Part shown: piece by piece, positions 7,086-16,965 of the stretch
Layout of the letters: each line of letters begins with the position of its first letter
Numbering within the stretch: the stretch's first letter is position 1
Source: a virus
Virus record (IMG/VR): IMGVR_UViG_3300030419_004104
Coordinates: 1 to 38,955 of that record
Direction: 5' to 3' (one strand)
DNA length: 38,955 bases
The notes under the pieces: generated by a model
Seen by the model: the letters and a program-made list of their open reading frames with translations, nothing else
Database searches by the model: none
Told to the model about the DNA's origin: nothing
Program-made: the position numbers and the translations under genes

Positions 7086-9638
7086 TTATCTCACTGGTTG
7101 GGTTTTACCTATTGTCGACAAATTCCTCAACAATTTAGGATCTCTGTTTTCTTCATTTTCTTCACTGGCAAGGATAGACTCTACGTCTATGCCAGCCTCA
7201 TTTTTTAACCGCTCAACAGCCACTGGAAAACTTGGGTTATCTCTCATTATTTTAGCACCAACAGGACTGCTCTTTACACGATCAATTACCTGCTTTGCTT
7301 TTTTTGTAGGTATGTCCAAGCCACCAGCTGTTAGCATCGCCTCTGAAAATAGACGAGGCGAATACAAGATTTGCTGGGCCGAATATGTTGCCAAGCCAGC
7401 TAAACCTGCTGTAAAGGCATCCGCTGTAAGCGCATACGTGCCTCCGGTAATCGCTCCGACCATCGCAGATTGCACTGCACGCTGTGCCAATCCCTTGCTA
7501 ATAAATGGCGTAAATGTTGCACCAACGATAGCAGTGTATAAGTCAGGCTCACCAACCATATTTGTCATTTCAGCTAATTTTTTTAAACGTTCGGGTCGTT
7601 GAGTATGTCTTGGATTGTCAGAGAACGTCAGTGACACTTCACCCGAGATCCTTTCCATATTTTTTTCGTCAAGAACGTTTCCGCGCACACCAAACGAATC
7701 GAATAAATGCTTGCGCAAATCTATGATATTTTTATAGTCTTTCATCGCGTTTATATACGGCTCTTTGTACGTATTTTCTAATGCATTTGAAATAGACGTA
7801 CGGAGATCGGTCAATAATCTATAGGAGCCATTGTACACATCGCCTGGACTACCATCCCCTGGTAAGTTTTCTATAAATTTATCAAGATCCTTCCGCATGT
7901 TATGCAGCTCCATGCCTGTAACTTTTGCAGGATCAAGATTTAAAAAATCTTGGAGTATTTTTGATATTGGACCTTTTAAGTCTGTCGTAGTTGGTATGAT
8001 AGGAGCATTAGCAAAAGACACCTTTATTTTACTGTCAAAAGCATAATCTTCACCAAACCCAAAATCTCCCTCAGCATCAATGCCTCGACTAGCCAGATGT
8101 TCATCATATGCCTTTGCTGCTGTCTGTTCAGCAAGATCCGTTGGGTCAATGGGGCGCAACTCAAAAAAGTCATCCGATGACATCAGCGCATCCATAAGCT
8201 CGTCTGTCGTCTGTATGTTGAATTGCGGATAAAACGCTTTCAACTCATCAACAAGTTGGTCCAAGCCAGGTGTATTTTTATTGTTCTTTTTAGCCTCGTT
8301 CTCCAAACGCACTAGATACTTACGAACTCTACCGCTGTCCGTCTTGAATATCTCCCCAAGTCCCGAATCTGCAGATGATACACTAACCCCACCCAATTCT
8401 TTAATAGCTTGTCCAAGACTCATACTTGGCACTTTTGGAGCACGCCTTTGGATGCCTTTCTTCGAAGCAACTTTCTCTGAGGATACGTACTTGATAGTAC
8501 CCTGTTTATCCTCAACTAAATTAATTATTTCATCCTGCAATGTTCGTACTGAGTTTGGCACTTCAACATCCATTGGCCGAGCCAATACGGGAGCTAATTT
8601 AGTTTCAGCTGCTTTATAGGCAGCCGATCCTTTCTTTCGCAGACTCTTTACTGCACTACTAAACTTATTAACTACCGTATCGTATAACTTCTGTTTGGGC
8701 ATCGTTCGGAATTTTCTTAGATCATCAACTTTATTCGCATCCCCTATAATTTCAGATAACGCATCAATAGCTTCTGGAGACCTAGACGTAGTAAATGCAA
8801 CTATATTAGTTGCGACTTCCTTCAAAAACGACTTATCGTCAGTAGTTGCGCGTTTCGTAAAATCGCGCACTGGCCTTGTAACAGCACCAACCGCTTTCTT
8901 GCCTAGTTCGCCCGACAACTTTGCTGCATCAATTCCGGTCGTTAAAATGTTGTCTGGGTTAAGCGCACCTAATATGCGCGTGCCTTTTGCTACGTGGGGA
9001 GCCGATACCCCTGCTTTTGTAGCTAAAGCTCCAGCAGCTCTGGTAGGGAAAAAGGCCGCTAGATTAGCTAACGCTCTAAACGGTCTTTGTTTTATGCTGT
9101 AAGGCTCTAACGTCTGCTCCTGGAATGTTGAAATTAATTCTTCACCTGCTCTAAATTCAGAAGGTGTAGACGCGTACTTTATTCCTGATATAGTTTCTTC
9201 TGGCAAACCAGCTGCTCTTGCTGCCTCAGTTATACCGGACTCAATGGTTCCCTTTCCAAGACCAACCAAAGAACGCAGAAAAGGAAAAGATGGCTCACGA
9301 TCACCAGCACGCGCCTCACGCGCCATCTCCATTGCTTTATCAATAGGTGGCGTTCCTGCAGCTGCTCCTGTGGCCATTTCAAAAGCGTCCTTGCCAGCTC
9401 CATATACGTCCGATACTACACCGCTGCCAAGTTCATACATCCCTTCAAGAGCTTCACTAGCCGTTTGTAAAAAATCACTTTCAACTTCTACGTCTCCGGT
9501 AACTTCCACTGTCTCTGGATTTCTCTCCGCATACTTTTTACCCAATCGATATGGATTTTGTCCTTCGTATTCGTTCGGGAATTGCCTTAATAAGGCATCG
9601 CCTAATTCACGGTGAGTAGTAAATTGTTGTTTAGCCAT
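7086..9638 (-). CDS. Large virion protein, probable ejection protein (850 aa)
   Basis: Not assigned to a family. Visible: an N-terminal segment with FTTHRELGDALLRQFPNEY, an Ala/Gly-rich helical part near residues 60-240, a charged middle, and hydrophobic stretches near residues 730-780 (VGAITGGTYALTADAF). It overlaps the upstream 553-aa gene by one base and precedes the fibre gene. In P22-like and T7-like phages, large helical proteins in this interval are injected with DNA and form a channel across the envelope, so an internal or ejection role is inferred from size, composition and position. Confidence 0.65.
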   Translation of the reverse strand: MAKQQFTTHRELGDALLRQFPNEYEGQNPYRLGKKYAERNPETVEVTGDVEVESDFLQTASEALEGMYELGSGVVSDVYGAGKDAFEMATGAAAGTPPIDKAMEMAREARAGDREPSFPFLRSLVGLGKGTIESGITEAARAAGLPEETISGIKYASTPSEFRAGEELISTFQEQTLEPYSIKQRPFRALANLAAFFPTRAAGALATKAGVSAPHVAKGTRILGALNPDNILTTGIDAAKLSGELGKKAVGAVTRPVRDFTKRATTDDKSFLKEVATNIVAFTTSRSPEAIDALSEIIGDANKVDDLRKFRTMPKQKLYDTVVNKFSSAVKSLRKKGSAAYKAAETKLAPVLARPMDVEVPNSVRTLQDEIINLVEDKQGTIKYVSSEKVASKKGIQRRAPKVPSMSLGQAIKELGGVSVSSADSGLGEIFKTDSGRVRKYLVRLENEAKKNNKNTPGLDQLVDELKAFYPQFNIQTTDELMDALMSSDDFFELRPIDPTDLAEQTAAKAYDEHLASRGIDAEGDFGFGEDYAFDSKIKVSFANAPIIPTTTDLKGPISKILQDFLNLDPAKVTGMELHNMRKDLDKFIENLPGDGSPGDVYNGSYRLLTDLRTSISNALENTYKEPYINAMKDYKNIIDLRKHLFDSFGVRGNVLDEKNMERISGEVSLTFSDNPRHTQRPERLKKLAEMTNMVGEPDLYTAIVGATFTPFISKGLAQRAVQSAMVGAITGGTYALTADAFTAGLAGLATYSAQQILYSPRLFSEAMLTAGGLDIPTKKAKQVIDRVKSSPVGAKIMRDNPSFPVAVERLKNEAGIDVESILASEENEENRDPKLLRNLSTIGKTQPVR

Positions 9639-11299
9639 TATTCTATTGCCCCTGGATCAAATTTTAATCCAGCATTGTTGTCTTGCGTGGGGTTTTTCTT
9701 TTTTGTTTCATCAATAACAGGTACAGCGTTGAAATATCTTCTGGCAGCGTCAAAATCTATTCTCGGTTTATCGTCATCAACGCCAACAATCACTCCATCA
9801 GACAAAAAGTCCTTCCTATCGTCTTGCCTCCACCCTACGTCTTGTGCCTGTTTTTTTAGCGATAGTAATTGTTTGATTGCTTGCCATTTTGCATCAGCAG
9901 TGTACTTAGTATCATTAAGTTTTGGGAACAATCTCAATGTTATTTCATAGTCTTTGTCTGTTGGTCTACCGCGGTTAAATGCAGATGCTATCGATAGTGC
10001 TAATGCGTTACGAACCGTGGTATAAGTGTATTCTTTCTCAAAAAACGTGCGAGTAAACAGCCCTGGATCTATAGGTTTGCCTTGTGCATCAACGTCCGTA
10101 TTTTCTATTAACAATTTCCCAATTAAACCTGATTTCTCGCCCTCAGTCATTGCATCCCAATTTGCTTTAACTACAGCTACATTATTAACCAATTCACCAT
10201 GATCGGGAGCAGCATCTTCTCCTGCTTTAATTTTTCCATTTTCAAAATTTAGTTTTACTGCTACTTGTTCCACCTCAGACATTTCGTCAAAAATTTTCTT
10301 AAACGATGGTTCGCTGGCTAACAGTTCCTTTAAATTAGCGTAGCCTCCTGACTCACCAGCACTTGATGCTGTATTAAGTAAAGCATCACGAGCTATTTCC
10401 TGTTGTTCTTTAACTCTTTTTGCTTCAGCTGACTCTGCTGTTTTGACACTTGCGTTTAACCCCTTTTGAAACTTACTCATTACAACTGTTTGATTTGCCT
10501 GATCTAAGCTGTCAAACATTTCAGCCAACTTTGGTTCTGCTTGAATTACTTCTTCAAAATTGGCAACATCTCCAGACGCACCTATTTGTTCAAAAAAGTT
10601 AGCCAACGCCTGTCCTTCACCTTCCATGACAGCTGTCTCACGTTCAATGGCTTTTATTTCCTGACCCTTTCTATATCTTTCATCTTCTATTTCATCTCTT
10701 CCTCTGTCATATTTTAGTTCGTTCGCTTTGGCTAAATCTGATAAGATGTCACGACTTCTACTATATTTTTCATCTCTTGCAGCTTTAGCAGCCGATGCTC
10801 TGGACTGTTCTAATCTTTCCCTATTTATATCAATTTGAGATTGTCGCTGCTGCTCTTCTACTGCTTGTTTCCGTAATCTTTCCTGTCCTGTACCCAGATC
10901 AGAAAGCGACTTAAACAAGGCTGTTCCAATTCCCGTTGCAGGTGCTTCTCTAACAACTCCTGCTCTATTCCCCCTGGCCAGTGCGTTAATCAAGTTTGAT
11001 CGTGCCTGATTTTCACGTGTCTTTTCATTTGCCTTTTTAATGGCTTCGTTTTGAAGGTAAGATTGTCCAGCTAATCCTATTGTCTGTAACATTGTTGGCA
11101 GCATTCTTCTATCCATCACTCTATCAGTGCCAGTATTTGGTGACATAGGAATCTGATTTGTCATAGACGATGGTGTGCTAGAAGATGCAAATACGTTTTC
11201 CATTTGCGCTTTATACGACTCTGCAGTTGCAGGATCTCTAGCAAGCAGTTCATTGTATTTCTGAACAAACCAATCAGGATAGTTTGTTTGAGTTGCCAT
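9638..11299 (-). CDS. Helical virion protein, probable ejection protein (553 aa)
   Basis: Predicted to be almost wholly alpha-helical: residues 85-330 are rich in Glu, Lys, Arg, Gln and Ala with long charged stretches (EEQQRQSQIDINRERLEQS). The N-terminus (NYPDWFVQKYNELLARDPAT) is compact and polar. No enzyme motif is seen. It is translationally coupled to the 850-aa gene and follows a 143-aa Gln/Ala-rich protein; such trios of one small and two large helical proteins are typical of podovirus internal proteins. The specific job is unproven. Confidence 0.65.
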   Translation of the reverse strand: MATQTNYPDWFVQKYNELLARDPATAESYKAQMENVFASSSTPSSMTNQIPMSPNTGTDRVMDRRMLPTMLQTIGLAGQSYLQNEAIKKANEKTRENQARSNLINALARGNRAGVVREAPATGIGTALFKSLSDLGTGQERLRKQAVEEQQRQSQIDINRERLEQSRASAAKAARDEKYSRSRDILSDLAKANELKYDRGRDEIEDERYRKGQEIKAIERETAVMEGEGQALANFFEQIGASGDVANFEEVIQAEPKLAEMFDSLDQANQTVVMSKFQKGLNASVKTAESAEAKRVKEQQEIARDALLNTASSAGESGGYANLKELLASEPSFKKIFDEMSEVEQVAVKLNFENGKIKAGEDAAPDHGELVNNVAVVKANWDAMTEGEKSGLIGKLLIENTDVDAQGKPIDPGLFTRTFFEKEYTYTTVRNALALSIASAFNRGRPTDKDYEITLRLFPKLNDTKYTADAKWQAIKQLLSLKKQAQDVGWRQDDRKDFLSDGVIVGVDDDKPRIDFDAARRYFNAVPVIDETKKKNPTQDNNAGLKFDPGAIE

Positions 11300-11302
11300 T
11301 AT

Positions 11303-11734
11303 CTACCTCACTCCACCTAATTGACCCAAAGGCAGCTGTCTACGAGCATGTGCCAGCTCGTATGATTTGCGCATTGCATCTCTCGCAGCATTGTTCGTTC
11401 CTCCACCCATTTGTGGTCCGCTTAAGCGAGACAGCACCTCTTGTGATGGATTAGCTGCTGCACCAGCAGCTCCCGTTAGAAATTCTAGTAAACGGTCCTG
11501 TACCTGCGGACTGTTTAGTACGCCCATTGCAGCTGCGCCCATTGGACCCATGCTGCCCTGCATTTGTTGAGCGGTTGCGCCCCTGTTCCCCAAAGCCTGT
11601 TGTATGTTGGAAAAAGCATCAGCGCGTGCCTGTTGTCGTTGTTGTTTTTTGGCTGCGCGATCACCTAAAAATCCCTGCAACAAGCCCTTGCCTCCCGTAA
11701 GGAGGAGCGATCCTAATAGTGGGTCCATAGCCAT
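11303..11734 (-). CDS. Small Gln/Ala/Gly-rich virion protein (143 aa)
   Basis: Begins with a Leu/Gly-rich hydrophobic helix (DPLLGSLLLTGGKGLLQGFLG) followed by a strongly basic Gln-rich stretch (AAKKQQRQQARADA) and low-complexity Gln/Met/Gly. This layout resembles the small internal proteins of podoviruses (T7 gp14 or P22 gp7 type) that insert in the outer membrane during DNA ejection, but similarity is only in composition and gene order. The ATG at 11734 follows AGGAAATAAAAAA, a leader shared by several genes here. Confidence 0.6.
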   Translation of the reverse strand: MAMDPLLGSLLLTGGKGLLQGFLGDRAAKKQQRQQARADAFSNIQQALGNRGATAQQMQGSMGPMGAAAMGVLNSPQVQDRLLEFLTGAAGAAANPSQEVLSRLSGPQMGGGTNNAARDAMRKSYELAHARRQLPLGQLGGVR

Positions 11735-11753
11735 TTTTTTATTTCCTATTTAT

Positions 11754-14312
11754 TTAAATGTTTAATGCTTCCCGTATTCGTTTAATGAAATCTGATGTTG
11801 TTGCATTTGGATCACGATTGAGCATATCCAATAGAACACTGGCCAGCAGTTGCTGTTCCTCGCTGCTACCCGTTAGATCCAGATTTGGGTCCATCGCAGC
11901 AATGACCGTAGCCAGTATGTCCAGATCGTATTCGCGTCCTGCCAGTGTTTTCTCGCCATCGATCACGCCCAACAGCTCAGCCAAGCCGATTTCGCGTTGT
12001 TGTAACGTCCTACCGAGTTCCAGCGCGTCAGAGTATCTGCCTCTACGCTCTTCCTCGACTCTTGTTGCAGCATCAGACAGCACATCTAGCTCCTCTCTGC
12101 GCTGTGCGCTGGCCAGGTCAAACATCTGCTCACCAGCTTCACCGGACGTGATGATGCCAAACCGCTGTAACTGCTCCAGCATCTCCTGCTCGTCTTGTTC
12201 CTGTTGTTGGCTCAGATCCGCAAGAAATGATTGCGTTATGGGATCTTGAGTCCGCAGGTAATCCGCTGTAATAGGATCTGTATCTAAGGCAGACGTACCG
12301 CTAATAGCATCCTGTAGCTGAGTTAGGTAATCACTCAGACCAGTTGTCCTGACATCAGGTGCTGTCCCTGGTCCTGGTCCTGGTGCTGGTCCAGGTGATG
12401 GTGCTGGCTGCACATCAGGCAGGTCAATAGCATCAGCTATACTTTTTGCATCAGGTATGCGGTTCAAAATATTTTGATATAAGGGACTATCCACTCCCAG
12501 ATATGCCTCTAGTTGTGGCTTTAACAAATCATCCAGGCTTGCGCCAAATGCGCTCTGTGACAACCCTCGAAAGTTGTCTATCAGAGTTGCCAGTTCACCA
12601 GGATCTAACGATGCTATCCCCTGCGGTCCTATTAGGTTTAGTAATAGATCCAGTGCGTTACGTTCATCCTCACCAAACCCACCGAGTGCAGTTTGCAGAT
12701 TAGCTAGCCCAGCTAGCGGTTGCTGCATGTCACCCAGTTGACCTACATCAGATATTAGCGCGTCTAGTCCGGTAGGTGCAGTTAGTTGGCTCAGGTCTAT
12801 ATTAGCCAGCGCATCTTGCAGTGCGGATATTTGCCCACCAAGACCTGTACCACCTGGTCCAAATGTGCCAATAGTATTAGCCAACTGCTCAATCGAAGCT
12901 GGTGCACGGAAACCAGATATACCTGCGGTAGGACCCGTTCCACCTGCAGTGCCGTAGAGCATATCTAGTAGGTTTTGTGCTGCAGCTGTTGGCTGCGTTA
13001 AAAATTGATCTCCTACATCAAATTCTTCAACATCTTCCAAGCGGTTTTCCAAATTACCTAATAGCTGGTTTACCTCAGAAAATCCTCCCCTGCTAAAATC
13101 ATCAGCTATACCGGACATCCGATCGGTTAAAGGGGCAAACAGTGCATCCAAATCTGTCTCACCTATCCCAAGATCGGCACCCGTGATGGGATCGATACCA
13201 CTGACTACATCTTCGCGTATCCCTGCACCGATACCAGGGTCTACACGAATGTCCAGTCCAGTGATAGGATCGATGCCACTGACTACATCTTCGCGTATCC
13301 CTGTGCTAATACCAGGGTCTACGCCAATGTCTGATCCGGTAATGGGAGTTATACCGCTAACGACTTCACTGCGCACAGCGTCTGCAATGCCTGGATCAAT
13401 ATCGATGTCACCTGCGCCAAGCCCCATGCCAGGAAACTGTAAATTAGCATATCCCATTGGAGCATACTGGCCCGTAAAACCTATGTTGGCAAACGGGTTC
13501 CATGTAGTTCCAGCACTAATTTCTACATTCCGGTCTGCGTCCCTCATTCGTTCGTTGTAGACAGGCAAGAATGTATTTTCCCACCAGCTCTGCAAAAAGT
13601 TGGGATTCTGGTTATACAATGCCTGTGCATTGTTGCGTATATAGTCCAGGCCGAGGCCGATACGATCTAAATCCTGCATGACGCTGCTTGGCATCGTGCC
13701 ATACTGCAGCACCGGAAATATGTCATCGTAATCAAGAGTACTTACGGGATACGATTCAGTAACGCCTACGGGCGCATCACCCAATATAACACCGGTGATG
13801 GGATCGATATATTGCCCACCTCTCCCGTAAAAACGATCTTGCTGAAAATCGTAGAACGGTTCAGATGAAGAACCTTTAGTCAACATACCACCAGAAGATT
13901 GAGAAGGTAATTTATATTCTGGATCAGTTTTTTCGACCTCTTGTCCACCTGGTCCTGTAACCACAGGTGGAGGTGGAAGGGGTACAGAACTACCTTGACT
14001 TCCTGTTGGTCCAGTTTCAGTTGTCTCTTTTTGTTCTGGAGTATCATCTTGGTTCATCAAAACTGCCGTTTTGAACCGTGGACCCTGACCACCTGCACCG
14101 TAACCGTAGTCACTCACCTCTCCTGGCAGGGATTGACCTGCTATCAGGATGTCTACCTCTTCGTCTGAAAAATCGTATTCTGGAGGCAGTAGGCCACGCA
14201 TATAGTTACGCGCCTTTGGCTGGTCTATACTTATACCCCCTGGACCTTGTCGAGTAGCACCGGAGCTATATATCCAGTTACCTGGGATGTTAAAACTACC
14301 TGTTCTTACCAT
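11754..14312 (-). CDS. Large repeat-containing virion protein (852 aa)
   Basis: The N-terminus is Gly/Pro-rich; residues about 300-380 contain three successive 26-residue units with the core VVSGIDPITG preceded by DPGI; a Pro/Gly linker (PAPSPGPAPGPGPG) lies near residue 650; and the C-terminal 190 residues are acidic and helical (QQEQDEQEMLEQLQRFG). No enzymatic motif. It sits between the tail adaptor gene and the ejection-type genes, so it is most likely a structural tail or internal protein. The proline linker suggests two separately folded parts. Confidence 0.6.
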   Translation of the reverse strand: MVRTGSFNIPGNWIYSSGATRQGPGGISIDQPKARNYMRGLLPPEYDFSDEEVDILIAGQSLPGEVSDYGYGAGGQGPRFKTAVLMNQDDTPEQKETTETGPTGSQGSSVPLPPPPVVTGPGGQEVEKTDPEYKLPSQSSGGMLTKGSSSEPFYDFQQDRFYGRGGQYIDPITGVILGDAPVGVTESYPVSTLDYDDIFPVLQYGTMPSSVMQDLDRIGLGLDYIRNNAQALYNQNPNFLQSWWENTFLPVYNERMRDADRNVEISAGTTWNPFANIGFTGQYAPMGYANLQFPGMGLGAGDIDIDPGIADAVRSEVVSGITPITGSDIGVDPGISTGIREDVVSGIDPITGLDIRVDPGIGAGIREDVVSGIDPITGADLGIGETDLDALFAPLTDRMSGIADDFSRGGFSEVNQLLGNLENRLEDVEEFDVGDQFLTQPTAAAQNLLDMLYGTAGGTGPTAGISGFRAPASIEQLANTIGTFGPGGTGLGGQISALQDALANIDLSQLTAPTGLDALISDVGQLGDMQQPLAGLANLQTALGGFGEDERNALDLLLNLIGPQGIASLDPGELATLIDNFRGLSQSAFGASLDDLLKPQLEAYLGVDSPLYQNILNRIPDAKSIADAIDLPDVQPAPSPGPAPGPGPGTAPDVRTTGLSDYLTQLQDAISGTSALDTDPITADYLRTQDPITQSFLADLSQQQEQDEQEMLEQLQRFGIITSGEAGEQMFDLASAQRREELDVLSDAATRVEEERRGRYSDALELGRTLQQREIGLAELLGVIDGEKTLAGREYDLDILATVIAAMDPNLDLTGSSEEQQLLASVLLDMLNRDPNATTSDFIKRIREALNI

Positions 14313-14327
14313 GTTTTACTCCGCGTG

Positions 14328-15827
14328 TCATAACTGTGCACTCCTGCGCATCTTGCCTATTGGTTGATAAATCATGTGCGCTCTTCGTATTCGAAAAAAT
14401 TGATTCGAGTTATTGTTTTGATACTGTAAACTGCTTTGCGAATCATAGCCCTGCATGTTTAAGTCACCTGACAGCATTCGCAAACTTCCCATCTTGTCCT
14501 GGTCCAGTTTAGATGTACCCAGCTTGAAAGCCCCCTGGCCCATATTGAGGTTTTCAGACGTGCCAATCAGTCCACCGGACTCCTGCGTCACCAGCACGTT
14601 GTAGTCACCGGAATCGTCAAAAAAAGTGCGTGAATACAGCCAGCGTAAACGAGTTTCGCCTCCCTGCGGAGCTACCGATCCCGTAATAAAATTGGCACTG
14701 ATCGATGTCCCATCATCGTTATCGTTGGAGGATACCATGTCATAGAGCTTGCCATCAAAAGCACCTGCATGTGGCTTGTTGTCCACAATAGCACTGCTGC
14801 CCCGATCGAAGCCACTATACGGTCCATACCACGTATCGAACCGTTCGTTGTAGATAATCACATGGTTCATCTTGGTTGACGTTCCATACGGTACAAAAAA
14901 CCAAACTTCATTTACGGCTGCGTAATACACCGCATGGATATACTCCAGCCGTGCACTGTTCAAGCTGCTCCAGTATCCATCGTCCAGTTGATATGATATT
15001 TTGTTGATCTGGTCTGATCCTGACCACATATAGACCCCATCGGGTCTTATAAAAACCTGGCGTTCATTTGGTAGCGTGAGACAGCCACGCGAGGCAATCG
15101 TTCCAGCCTGAGTAGTCTGCTGCACTTGAAATGGTATGGTTGAGTTTCCTGTAGGCGTAAGGGTGTGTATCCCTCCGCGTGTATGAATCGATAGCGAGTT
15201 CTGCATCGGCACTAACGCAGTGATAGCTTCGCTCATGTTATAGTAATCCGCAGCACCCCATGTTTCGATGTCGAGTATATTCGATCGCCAGATACGGTTA
15301 TCGTGTGCGTTTGTATTCCCCATCCATAAACGGTTGTCCCACCATGCCACTTCAGCAGCGTAGGTAAACCTTGCATCCAGGCCGAGCGCAGCCACGTTAC
15401 CTGACGCATTCCACACGATCGGTGGATTTACTCCATTCACTGCAACCATTCTATTGTTGGTATCCTTTTCACCCGTAGTCACAAACTTAAAGCTATTATC
15501 ATCACCAGGAGTGATCGTCACCGATCCCGTGATAGCACTCCACCCCGAATCATATTTATATATTGCTGCACCTGCAGTGATAACTACTATCGATGCGCTG
15601 CTGGTATAGTCAAACTCATGCACTCCTGTTACTGCAGTACTACCTCCTACTGTGGTTGCACTCTGGTAGTTGGCAAAACCCTTTCGCTTCTCTACAGCAC
15701 CTGCTGGGTTGATGCGACAATTCTCCATCGATGACAATTCCTCTGGACCCACATCTTCAGCAGGGCGATTATATATCACGCCTCCTGTCCACGGGCCAAG
15801 CTGCACCGATCCACCCTGTATTGCCAT
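14328..15827 (-). CDS. P22 gp10-like packaged-DNA stabilisation / tail hub protein (499 aa)
   Basis: Opens with GSVQLGPWTGGVIYNRPAEDVGPEELSSMENCR and continues as many short beta-strand repeats with aromatic and Asp/Asn turns, a beta-propeller-like pattern. Proteins of this kind in P22-like podoviruses close the portal after DNA filling and connect to the tail needle and spikes. It shares one base with the upstream 300-aa adaptor (TAATG), matching the usual gp4-then-gp10 order. Assignment rests on size, order and the recognised N-terminal pattern; not confirmed by search. Confidence 0.65.
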   Translation of the reverse strand: MAIQGGSVQLGPWTGGVIYNRPAEDVGPEELSSMENCRINPAGAVEKRKGFANYQSATTVGGSTAVTGVHEFDYTSSASIVVITAGAAIYKYDSGWSAITGSVTITPGDDNSFKFVTTGEKDTNNRMVAVNGVNPPIVWNASGNVAALGLDARFTYAAEVAWWDNRLWMGNTNAHDNRIWRSNILDIETWGAADYYNMSEAITALVPMQNSLSIHTRGGIHTLTPTGNSTIPFQVQQTTQAGTIASRGCLTLPNERQVFIRPDGVYMWSGSDQINKISYQLDDGYWSSLNSARLEYIHAVYYAAVNEVWFFVPYGTSTKMNHVIIYNERFDTWYGPYSGFDRGSSAIVDNKPHAGAFDGKLYDMVSSNDNDDGTSISANFITGSVAPQGGETRLRWLYSRTFFDDSGDYNVLVTQESGGLIGTSENLNMGQGAFKLGTSKLDQDKMGSLRMLSGDLNMQGYDSQSSLQYQNNNSNQFFRIRRAHMIYQPIGKMRRSAQL

Positions 15828-16729
15828 TAGCTGGTACCTACCGTGCCATCAACGGGCAAAAAACTGAAAGCAGGATAAGCGTCATGCCGTAACATCCGGT
15901 AACGCCTATTGCCATCGCTCTGCTGATTAACTCGTAGGGCGCGATCCACCACGCCACGGTATTCAGCATATTCGATATTAGCACCTTCATAATCGCCTTT
16001 TTCTTGTTTATACAAACGCGACACACCGAAATACAGTGCTGGCTGTATGATATTTGGGAACTTTAGATCCAAGCTGATGTTATCATCATCACTAACGTAG
16101 TCTGCTACATAGGCATAGTATCTGTAATCGATGACCGTGTTCGAATCATCGGGTGCAGGATACAGGTGCACTTGTTGGTTTCCTGACGAATCAAGTCCAA
16201 CCATAATGACGTTGTACGGTTCACCCGTTTGCGACTGATCGGGGTCACGCAGGTCTAAATCTTCATTCGAAACTATCGCCATCGTATAGTCCTGCGTTTG
16301 ATTTCGAAATGATATTACATTACCTACGTCCGATTCTAGTGGATATATCTTTGTTGGAGCCATACTGCTGATGGTGCCGTAATTAGAGCCATCTACCTGC
16401 ACAACTTCACTGGCTGCAAACGTGCCTGATTCAGTCTTAACAGTGAGCACGCCAGTGGATGAGTTCCAATTTGTCACCGTTGCTGTGGCAGCACTCGTTT
16501 GGCCTGTTATTGTATTGGTAGCCGAAAAGGTTCCCGTAACACCTGATAGCGTAAACTCTCGCGTGCATTGTATCGTTGCAGTCTTGTGCAAAAACCACCA
16601 GGTTGCTTCACCTACCAACTGTTGTATTGTAGCATTGAGGTAGGTGCGTGCCTGAGTTTGGAACGCTGCATTCGTATTTGATAACCCAACACGCGACAAC
16701 GCCATTTTTATCGCATCTAAAACTGTCAT
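15827..16729 (-). CDS. P22 gp4-like head-tail adaptor (300 aa)
   Basis: The N-terminal helical part (VLDAIKMALSRVGLS, then ARTYLNATIQQLVGEATWWFLHK) is characteristic of the portal-binding helical fold of P22-type tail accessory factors. A beta-rich insert over residues 50-110 (TITGQTSAATATVTNWNSST) follows, then a C-terminal helical segment (ALYFGVSRLYKQEKGDYEGAN). It probably forms the first ring below the portal. It overlaps its neighbours on both sides by 1-4 bases, indicating coupled translation. Confidence 0.65.
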   Translation of the reverse strand: MTVLDAIKMALSRVGLSNTNAAFQTQARTYLNATIQQLVGEATWWFLHKTATIQCTREFTLSGVTGTFSATNTITGQTSAATATVTNWNSSTGVLTVKTESGTFAASEVVQVDGSNYGTISSMAPTKIYPLESDVGNVISFRNQTQDYTMAIVSNEDLDLRDPDQSQTGEPYNVIMVGLDSSGNQQVHLYPAPDDSNTVIDYRYYAYVADYVSDDDNISLDLKFPNIIQPALYFGVSRLYKQEKGDYEGANIEYAEYRGVVDRALRVNQQSDGNRRYRMLRHDAYPAFSFLPVDGTVGTS

Positions 16730-16965
16730 ATTAGATTAGTCCAACTTCCATTTTCATACCCCTGGAATTTGTTATCAGTGCTGTTGTATATGAGCATTCC
16801 ATTAACAGCGGTTAAGGCATTTCGCTGTGTTGTGGTTAGACGAGGTACAATAAAGCTATCGGATAGCTCTACTGTACCAGCATCAAACGCACCAAAGTTA
16901 CCTGCCTCGCCAAAAAACACGGCAGCGTTAACCGTTCCTGCGGTGAGCGATTCCGAACGATTCAT
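16726..16965 (-). CDS. Short fibre-like structural protein (79 aa)
   Basis: Contains the segment RLTTTQRNALTAVNGMLIYN followed by NKFQGYENGSWTNL, which is common as a module in long phage and bacterial fibre or adhesin proteins. Here it forms nearly the whole protein, joined to the upstream 151-aa gene by an ATGA overlap and to the downstream adaptor by a similar overlap. It could be a minor tail spike or a head fibre. Function inferred from the motif only. Confidence 0.6.
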   Translation of the reverse strand: MNRSESLTAGTVNAAVFFGEAGNFGAFDAGTVELSDSFIVPRLTTTQRNALTAVNGMLIYNSTDNKFQGYENGSWTNLI

